A DNA stretch of 64,000 bases from the NCBI GenBank assembly GCA_015680685.1, contig MNCI01006062.1, positions 404,145-468,144 on the forward strand. Reading direction: 5' to 3'. Origin of the DNA: Gnetum montanum. Its lineage: Eukaryota > Streptophyta > Gnetopsida > Gnetales > Gnetaceae. The notes beneath the pieces are model-generated. The model did not search any database. It saw nothing but the letters and a program-made list of their open reading frames with translations, and was not told where the DNA came from. Positions 57,647 to 64,000 of this stretch are shown piece by piece (within the stretch, counting starts at the first letter, position 1; each line of letters begins with the position of its first letter). Position numbers and translations under genes: made by a program.

Positions 57647-57905
57647 TGCTTCCTACTCAAAAACATAGTCCAAATCCTACGCTTCCTACTCGAAGATATA
57701 GTCTCAATCCTATGCTTCCTGCTTGAAGATGTAGTCGTAATTCTATGATTTGTACTTGAAGACAATCATAATTCTATGCATCTTACTCAAAGACATAGTT
57801 AGAATCTTATGCTTCTTACTTTAAGATGTAGTTACAATTCTATACTTCATACTTGAGGACATCATCATAATCCTGCACTTCCTGCTCAAAGATGTAGTTA
57901 AAAAC
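57647..57905 (-). repeat. 33-bp tandem repeat encoding an 11-residue repeat
   Basis: About eight units of 33 bases (one shortened to 31) follow each other, each like TGCTTCCTACTCGAAGATAT plus TAGTCTCAATCCTA. On the minus strand the early units read in frame as NYIFEQEVQDY, DDVLKYEVXNC, NYILKXEAXDS and NYVFEXDAXNY, where X is a stop that often stands at a likely Gln. An 11-residue period suggests a coiled-coil-like repeat at the C-terminal side of gag. Confidence 0.75.
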
Positions 57906-59700
57906 ATATACCACTAGTCCCAAGTCACCAACAAGAACATGTAGTCCACCAATCTCTCTCTTCCACCACCTACTTACATATGCATAGTTTTTTCCCTCTC
58001 TCTATCTAGAATCAATTCATGAAGGAAGCAATCACACTAGGTTGACTACATTTCGATTCTCTTGGCACTTATTGTCTTGTTTGAATACTAGATTCTCCAC
58101 CTTGTACTAAAGTTGTTAGGCCCTCATGTATTTGCTAGAAATAGTTTAAAAGTCTCATATCTTACTCTTCATCATCCCCATTAGAGATCATTAATTGATT
58201 ATGAGGTTGATGCACAACCACATTCAACCTATGATTTTCATCTAATCTATTACCATCACTTTTGACTTGAAGATTTTAAGAGCATTCTTGAGCATAATGC
58301 CCTTTACCATAGATGTAGCATTTTAAAACTAGACACTTTGGTGAATATTGTTAGAATCCTTCGAAATGTTGTCATTTGTATTACGATTCTTGTTGTTCTT
58401 AGGAAGCTTAACATTTCTTATGCCCCTAGGATGAGTTTTGTTTACTTAGAGCTGGATCAACATAAGAGCCTATGAATCCACTTCAATGCACTTATCCATA
58501 ACCTCTACAAGGTTTATTACACTCTTTCTTATTTTCAAGTGGCTTTTCCACTACATCCTTATCTTTCTTTCCCATCTTGTAATTAGATAAATTACCAACA
58601 AACGTGGATGACCTTTTTGAATCCTGTGATTTGGCAGGTTTTGAGTTCATGCTAGATCCAAGGTTTGAGGCTATTTATAAATAGTCTGTACTTACTATCC
58701 TTACTAATATTCTAGATTTGTATGATAATATTTTAGTATTTTTGAATATACTCCTCCAAATCTCCTGTGTATCAAATCTCATTGAAATTAACCCAGCCTT
58801 TATCAATGAAAGTGCTTGAAAGAAAATTCTTAATCAAAGCTTCCTTAAACTAGTCTTATGTTCTAATGGATTTAAATATCCAAGCCTTTTCTTTTGCAAG
58901 GATGTTAACCTGCTAGGGTTTTTCTATTTTATCTAAGAATTGGGCAACAATATGAGCTTGTCTTTTAATGATACATTCATACATCTTTAGGACCTCTTCT
59001 ATCTCAAATAGAAATGCATCTATGATAGTATCATCCCTATCATCCTCATATGTTTTTGGTTCCTTTTCTTGAAATTTAGAAATTAATTGACTTAACCCTG
59101 ATGCTAGTACCCTTTCTTACACATTCAGCTGATCTTTCATGACCCCAATCTCAACATCTAATTTCTTTTCCAATGCCTCAATGTTATTTTGTTGTCTTTC
59201 ATACAAAGCCTGTTGAGTTTCTAGCAATGATTGCAACTCCTAATTTTCATCCCAAAGCTCTTGGTTGACTAGCAAAAGATCATAAACAACATCCCCAAGT
59301 CACTCCACCTAGTTCCTTAGCATAAAATTTTGAGTTAGGGTGAGTTTTTGTTTTATGCTAAGGCTCAACTTTAGAAGGAAAGGAGCGTTTATTAGATTAG
59401 CTAGCTCTTGAATCACACAAGCTTTCTCTATTGTAGGTAGAGTATACATGATGATGTTGTCTACTTGCAATAAATGACTCCATAGTTCTTGTATTGTTTC
59501 AGGCGATTCATTAAAATCCTTCCCACCAGTCATCTCAACATTCTTAATTTCATGCACATCCTCATATACATTCACATCATCATGCACTTCCTTGTGCACA
59601 TGATTGCTCTGCTTATCATCTCTAACTACTCTAGTATGAGAATTAGGATTCGAAGGAGTATTACCAAAATTTCAACTCCCTTTGCTCTTCTTTTTATGCA
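57906..59700 (-). pseudogene. Element F: gag with zinc knuckle, disrupted
   Basis: The minus strand reads MHKKKSKGS near 59700, then an open part at 59599-59309 (TGGKDFNESPETIQELWSH). A coiled-coil-like stretch follows (LLETQQALYERQQNNIEALE, about 59225-59160). FKEALIKNFLSSTFIDK near 58845-58795 matches the retrotransposon gag domain. At 58320-58282 CYIYGKGHYAQEC is a CX2CX4HX4C zinc knuckle whose second Cys is Tyr. Stops increase downstream. The C-terminal part carries the 33-bp repeats. Gag would package element RNA. Nothing of pol follows before the LTR. Confidence 0.75.
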
Positions 59701-59787
59701 TCATGGTAGCACATGAGTAACAAATAATGAATCACAATTATGAACCATGTACCCAGAATCACCACCAACTTTGAACCATAAACCATA

Positions 59788-59801
59788 GCTCCGATACCAA
59801 G
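59788..59801 (-). promoter_or_regulatory. Primer-binding site of element F (tRNA-Met type)
   Basis: The minus strand reads CTTGGTATCGGAGC, one base from the usual TTGGTATCAGAGC with one extra leading base, and directly follows the 5' LTR end. Confidence 0.8.
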
Positions 59802-60343
59802 TATAATGATATTGCTATAGTGAAGCACCATTCAGCATCACTCTTGAGTCCAAAATCAATCAAACATCCCAAAGCAGACCCAAGATGGACTGTGCCTTAA
59901 TAGTCATAGCACCTACGTGCATGACATAAGTGCATATGATTTGTTAGTTCATGGATTAGAAGTGTATAAAGTACATTGCATGAAATACTATTTGTGACAT
60001 GATCAACATCACACACACACACACACATACACAACTACCATAACATACACATGCAATAATTAAAGCTACTGTTCTCTTAGAAGTGCTATGACACATTTCT
60101 ATTTTAGTGTATCTAGCCCTAAGCCCCACTTTCGAAGAGAAGGGAGATAGCCCAATCATCAAAGCTGAAGCTCCTTTGCAAGCCTACGTATCTTTGTGTT
60201 GTAGTATATCAGGAATTAGGGCCAATGCAGTTCTTTGGTGATGATTGTGATAGCATGGAACCCATGAGGATTTTCATACTCCTCTAGCCCCCATTCTAAA
60301 GGAAAATAATCTTTGATCTACTAACAAGGCATATTTTTCTATA
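59802..60343 (-). mobile_element. 5' LTR of element F (542 bp)
   Basis: It aligns with the two parts of the 3' LTR over its whole length. A (CA)n run lies at about 60011-60030. Both ends have decayed from the TG and CA expected (plus strand TATAATGA at the start, CTATA at the end). Confidence 0.8.
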
Positions 60344-60530
60344 GGGTTAGAAAGTTAAAAAAGGTAGCATATAGTGGGGAGTGAGGGGGTTTTTTAAAAG
60401 TAGCAAGGAATGGAGTGTTGATGTTTCATCTCAAGTGTTGCTTTTAGGAGTAACTTAATTGAAAAGTATACAATATAGCTACAAAATTTCCATGTATAAA
60501 AGTATGTATTTGGAGGAGAAGATGGTGTTA
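60344..60530. repeat. Satellite-like array, part beyond element F
   Basis: It continues the units of 53335-54163: AGGTAGCATATAGTGG, GTTGATGTTTCATCTCAAGTG, AGTAACTTAATTGAAAAGT, AAATTTCCATGTATA. This shows that F was inserted into the array. Confidence 0.7.
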
Positions 60531-61480
60531 TCTGCAGTGGTATCAGTATGATATTGTTAAACATTCCAGGACAACATATGCTTCAAAGTTAAGGGAATGT
60601 ATTGTTAATTATCTTTAAGGTATTTTCTACTTTGTTGAAAAGTCAAAGTTTGGTTGACTTTTTGAGCCATATGCTCTTGGCCATCTTATATATAAAATAT
60701 ATATAATCTAGTTCAACGTTATCATTGCCCTTGCATGATGGCTCTCTTCTTTTCTGTTTCTCTTTGTTTTTTTTCTTCCTTCTTGTTTGCTTGTCTGCCT
60801 CTTCTCTATAGTTGGTTTCATTATTTTTTTATAGTATTTTGGTTCTTTCTATCTTAGTATTTTGTTTGGTACTTGCTAGATATAGTGGTTTCTTGTAGAT
60901 GTTTTGGTTTCTTCCTTCTAGCATCTTTTTGGAGTTGTTTTTATCTCTATGAATGTTTGTTTAAATCCTTTGGTGGTTAGTGTTGTTTGTTTAAGATTTT
61001 CAAAGTTATTGTATAGGAAGAGTTAACAATAAGGTGTTAGCCTAGTAGCAAAGACACTTGATTTGGAATCTCTAAGTCATAGGTTTGATTTAGGTGGACA
61101 ATAGTGAGCTAAAATATATAAAGTTATAATTGGATTATATATCTTGGAGTGTACCTATGTTTCACTTATTTTGCGTTCCAATGCCCTTTCCCTTCTAATT
61201 TCATGGTATTATTAGAAGAGGAATATATTGTTAGTTAGTTAGTTAGTTAGATATAAGAAGAGGTATTGATAGCTTTTTGATTTGTTTATTATTGGTTACT
61301 ATGTAGTTCAAAAAGGTAGATATAGGTTTGTAATATAGTTATAACTATATTTATGTTTTGTTATTAATGGGTTAATTGTTCAATTTAGGGATGTATTTGA
61401 GGATGTGGGTATTACATTGGTGTTGTTATAAAGTTTGTAGAAGCTTATAGTTTTTTTTCTTTGAATATAGGAAGCAGTTA
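60531..61480. repeat. Dispersed repeat R1, copy 2
   Basis: It matches 44520-45480 in order and orientation. It includes four GTTA units (TTAGTTAGTTAGTTAGTTAG) near 61230-61250 and carries the tRNA-like segment at 61030-61105, which is not at the same place in copy 1. Confidence 0.6.
61030..61105 (+). repeat. tRNA-like SINE head, decayed
   Basis: The A box TAGCCTAGTAG (61038-61048) fits the consensus TRGYNNARNNG exactly. A decayed B box GGTTTGATTTA starts 44 bases later (61082), the normal distance. The text between (CACTTGATTTGGAATCTC) and after (TAGGTGGACAA) resembles plant tRNA-derived SINEs. Stems are too decayed for a working tRNA. Confidence 0.5.
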
Positions 61481-61679
61481 GAATTGCTAGAATTTTTTTT
61501 ATTGAGATTAGGAATTTGTATGGGGGAAATGGATTTTCCTTGGTATTATTATTAGGGGTGCACTAAGTAGTAGAGCTAACTACAAGTATTGAGCAAATAT
61601 CCAAGAGCTTAATAAATCAAAATGTCAATCACAATGTTTGAAAAACCAACTAACCCTTCTTTGTTTGGGGCTATCCTCC

Positions 61680-61687
61680 TATTTATA
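61680..61687 (-). promoter_or_regulatory. TATA box on the minus strand downstream of the heat-shock element array
   Basis: The minus strand reads TATAAATA within GCTTATAAATAGG. It lies 50 bases downstream (minus direction) of the heat-shock element array at 61738-61770, a normal promoter distance. Confidence 0.5.
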
Positions 61688-61737
61688 AGCTAAGAAAGCC
61701 TCCTAGATCATGTAGAAATGATGTAGTGGGACCCATA

Positions 61738-61770
61738 GAATCTTCTAGAAAATTCTAGAAGCTTCTAGAT
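61738..61770 (-). promoter_or_regulatory. Heat-shock element array: six perfect GAA/TTC pentamers in phase
   Basis: GAA at 61738, TTC at 61743, GAA at 61748, TTC at 61753, GAA at 61758 and TTC at 61763 alternate at exactly 5-base steps. A seventh site at 61768 reads GAT instead of GAA. A further GAA stands at 61775. Heat-shock factors bind as trimers to three or more such units. The array lies upstream of the minus-strand TATA box at 61680-61687. The LTR of the Arabidopsis Copia element ONSEN has heat-shock elements in a comparable place, so this may be a heat-responsive LTR promoter. The LTR ends could not be defined. Confidence 0.7.
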
Positions 61771-63704
61771 AGGAGAATTGATATATAGATATGAAAGCTA
61801 ATGTTGGACATCAAATGCAAGATTGACACTAAACATCAAAGAGCTGAAATGCTAAAAAGGTGATCTTGATTTGGATGTAAAAAGCTGGAGACATAATCAA
61901 TGCTGAACTTGACATTGGACATTGAAACTTGAAAAAGAGCTAAAATGATGTTGTTGATAATGTGAAACATCATTTATGGAAAGGTAGAGATAGAAATCGA
62001 GAAACTACATTGCAAATGATGCAAGACATGGAATCTAGACTACTGAAGATGGCCTTAAGTACTAAAAAGTCATAGGATGTACCTAGGTCTCTAAGTTCTA
62101 TAGAAAAAGCCAAAGTCAGTACAACACCTAGATTCTGCTCAAAGAAAGAGGGTAATTAACCTTAACCTTCTCAATGAAAATCATAGAATCATCTTGATGT
62201 ATAGTGAGTTAGAACATTCTTAAATCAAGACTTGCCATGATGTTCGTGCAAGAGAGTTTGATTTTAGACTTGGCAATATAGTTCTCTATTTTAATCCATT
62301 GCACATGGCTCATTTGTGTAAGTTTCAAGTTCAATAGGAAGGAGCATACATCGTCCACTCTAGTCACTAGTCTAGCATAGTATACATCTATCATCTTAAT
62401 GAGCCAGATAAAATCTTTTTGATTAATGGGCAACACCTGAAGTACTACAAAGAATTTATTTCCCCTCTAAGAGTACTTAATGATTAATCTTATGTGTTGT
62501 ACTCGATGATCTATCAGGTGATAGATATAAATTAGTCATGGAAGAGAATCCTTCATGCCATGTTGAAATTTTCGTTTCATTCTACTATTTCGCTTATGTA
62601 CCTTAATAAATTTCATATGTTTAGTTAGTACTTTTCATATTTTTGTGCGTAATAATTAATCATTCATGATCTTTCCTTTTTCTTAGTATGTTTGTATATG
62701 TGCAAGGAAAATAATTAATATTCTTTATGAATGCTCATCCAACAAGCCAATGCTAGATGGGTGAGTTACAGATGCACTAATAATGTGGGAGCACAAAATG
62801 GGTTTAACGTGAAGGCTTGATTGATGGAATGCCCATGTAGAAAAATTTATCCACCTATTTTCTTCTATTCATAATTGGTAAACCAAGCTTAGATTTAGTA
62901 GGAAGCTAGAATTCACACTATGAGTTGTTGAAGCTAATGCTACTAGAATCATGGGTAGGTTGTTGGATCAACACCTCATGGTGTGAGCTCTAAAATCTTG
63001 GAAAAGTGCTTAGTCACTTGAAAGGAAAGGATGTGTCATCAAGGATTCTTATAACCATAGAATGGGTTTAACTGGTGTGATTGGACCAAGGTCCACATGC
63101 TACCTTTCCTAGCCATAATAGTCAAAAGAGGTCTACAATCTTACAAACCTATGCATGTCATGTAGTAAGGGATGAATTCTCTTATCATGCAAGTCAAAGC
63201 TTCTAAGTAGTGATCTAGCACTCCAATTGTTTCCATAACCCTCATGCATTATTAAAAATCCTCTTCTCATAAAAAAATGAATGATAATGAAAAGAAAAAT
63301 AAAATAATAACAATAAAAAGAAGAGATGATGTGAAGAGCAATGTGATCCCATGATTATTGATTCACACAAATTGGTACTTTTATCATCTTAGATTATTCA
63401 TGTAATTGCTTAACTAAATTGAAACAAGTGGTTGAACTAAAATCCACATGAGCCTCTTTCCTATTCAACCCATTTCCTAGATGACTTGAAATCGAATGTA
63501 ATAGTTCATGACAATCTCCTACTCCATCCCTACTCATGGTCATGAAGGCCTAGAAGTCTCTCCCTTAAAGAACCTCGGTAATATCAATTACTACTTTCAT
63601 CTAATTCTTAAATCCATCTGCTTTAAGAAATCAAAATCTATAATCATTAACCCAAACCATGACTATATCCATCATCCCTTGATCATGGTATTGTAATTCC
63701 TATT
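61771..63704. other. No gene recognised; possible retroelement remnant at 62209-62436
   Basis: A minus-strand frame at 62209-62436 reads IKMIDVYYARLVTRVDDVC and HVQWIKIENYIAKSKIKLSC without recognisable family. It could be part of the element to which the heat-shock promoter belongs, but it lies upstream of that promoter on the minus strand, so it would be the 3' internal part or unrelated. The rest (62440-63704) shows only short frames. Confidence 0.35.
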
Positions 63705-64000
63705 TGATGAGACGCGACATGCACTGAGCCGCGATATCCCATCCCATGCACTGAGCCGCGATATCGCATCCCATGCAATATCGCGTACGCGATATCGCGT
63801 CTTCCCCTGCGATATCGCGTACGCGATATCACGGTCCGTCGCCATATCTATAAATAAGAGGCGGCACTCCCTTCATTTCCCAATCCTGGCTAGAAGTAGC
63901 GAAGCTCTGGCAGATTGATCACTCCAGAGTTAGAATTTTTCCCATGTGCCCGCAGTAGGAGTCCTAGAGTGAACGGCTCTTTATTCGAGCAGCTTGTAAC
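63705..64000 (+). mobile_element. A-family LTR, 5' part, CpG-rich and best preserved; runs off the window
   Basis: It begins TGATGAGACGCGACATG and matches the A LTRs through the TATA box (63849-63856) and the words CCAGAGTTAGAAT, GTGTGCCCGCAGTAGGAGTC and CTTTATTCGA. Its U3 has two short units GAGCCGCGATATC (63726 and 63753), then a perfect 18-bp palindrome (63778-63795) and a perfect 20-bp palindrome GATATCGCGTACGCGATATC (63811-63830). The many intact CpGs, decayed in the other copies, suggest a younger insertion. It may be a 5' LTR or a solo LTR. Confidence 0.85.
63778..63830. promoter_or_regulatory. Pair of perfect CpG palindromes upstream of the LTR TATA box
   Basis: ATATCGCGTACGCGATAT (63778-63795) and GATATCGCGTACGCGATATC (63811-63830) share the core TATCGCGTACGCGATA and start 33 bases apart. 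They end 18 bases before the TATA box at 63849. Partly decayed forms occur at the same place in the other A- and D-type LTRs and inside D at 39167. Confidence 0.7.

Larger units (their letters stand above)
54164..60343 (-). mobile_element. Element F: LTR retrotransposon with gag only, 3' LTR holding another LTR
   Basis: The two LTRs are 59802-60343 (5' on the minus strand, 542 bp) and 54164-54507 plus 57077-57268 (3', 536 bp together). A tRNA-Met primer site (59788-59801) follows the 5' LTR. The internal part of about 2.5 kb codes for a gag remnant with a zinc knuckle and tandem repeats, and no protease, RT or integrase. It lies inside the satellite-like array. I could not confirm a target duplication. 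It is a second lineage, unlike A/B/D in primer and LTR, in which only gag remains. Confidence 0.8.

Noticed and set aside
54164-60343. A target duplication for element F
   Set aside because: ATACT on the left and GGGTT on the right do not match. The LTR ends are decayed, so no duplication is claimed.
63726-63830. CRISPR-like repeat array
   Set aside because: The short GATATCGCG repeats are palindromic promoter words inside a plant LTR, without uniform spacers and outside any prokaryotic context.

Overview
The window is eukaryotic nuclear DNA from a seed plant with a large, repeat-packed genome. The evidence is plant-type LTR retrotransposons of the Athila/Tat and chromovirus lineages, primer-binding sites matching plant tRNA-Asp and initiator tRNA-Met, plant-type L1 and RTE-like LINEs, AT-rich sequence and no bacterial signals. 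The species cannot be named. I found no intact host gene. Almost everything interpretable is transposable element (TE) remnant, most of it full of stops and frameshifts. Three N runs (6398-6817, 37648-38042, 50451-50467) and several single-N joins show a draft assembly.

Left part (1-9234). 1-345 is the 5' end of a chromovirus-like element on the minus strand (E). 2234-6890 is a decayed L1-type LINE on the plus strand (ORF1 tail, endonuclease, reverse transcriptase, zf-RVT zinc region). 8600-9234 is the tail of an RTE-like LINE (G) on the minus strand.

Nested core (8600-43890). LINE G is cut into three pieces (43890-43612, 34354-34172, 9234-8600) by two LTR elements, and its reverse transcriptase reading continues from piece to piece. 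Element C (chromovirus, minus, 9235-34166, target duplication ACATC) sits between pieces 2 and 3. Element D (plus, 34355-43606, target duplication CAAAG) sits between pieces 1 and 2. C is itself cut by B (minus, 10645-27286, duplication CTTGG), by a solo A-type LTR (28680-29229, duplication GAAAG) and by a solo B/D-type LTR (32029-32943, duplication GATAG). B's 5' LTR is cut by A (plus, 17163-26974). The order of insertion is therefore G, then C and D, then B, then A.

A, B and D share LTR ends (TGATGA to CTCATCA, or decayed forms), a tRNA-Asp primer site and a GGGGGTA polypurine tract. Only A has pol. B has gag alone. D has gag plus a long extra coiled-coil ORF behind an LTR-like internal promoter, although its N gap could hide more. 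This looks like one autonomous lineage with gag-bearing, pol-less relatives.

Right part (43900-64000). This is AT-rich repeated sequence: direct duplications, two tRNA-like SINE heads and a satellite-like array. Inside the array lies another element with gag but no pol (F, minus, 54164-60343), whose 3' LTR holds a 2.6-kb solo LTR flanked by CTTGA. At 61738-61770 there is a very regular heat-shock-element array 50 bp upstream of a minus-strand TATA box. The window ends inside a comparatively CpG-rich A-family LTR (63705 onward) with perfect palindromes just upstream of its TATA box.
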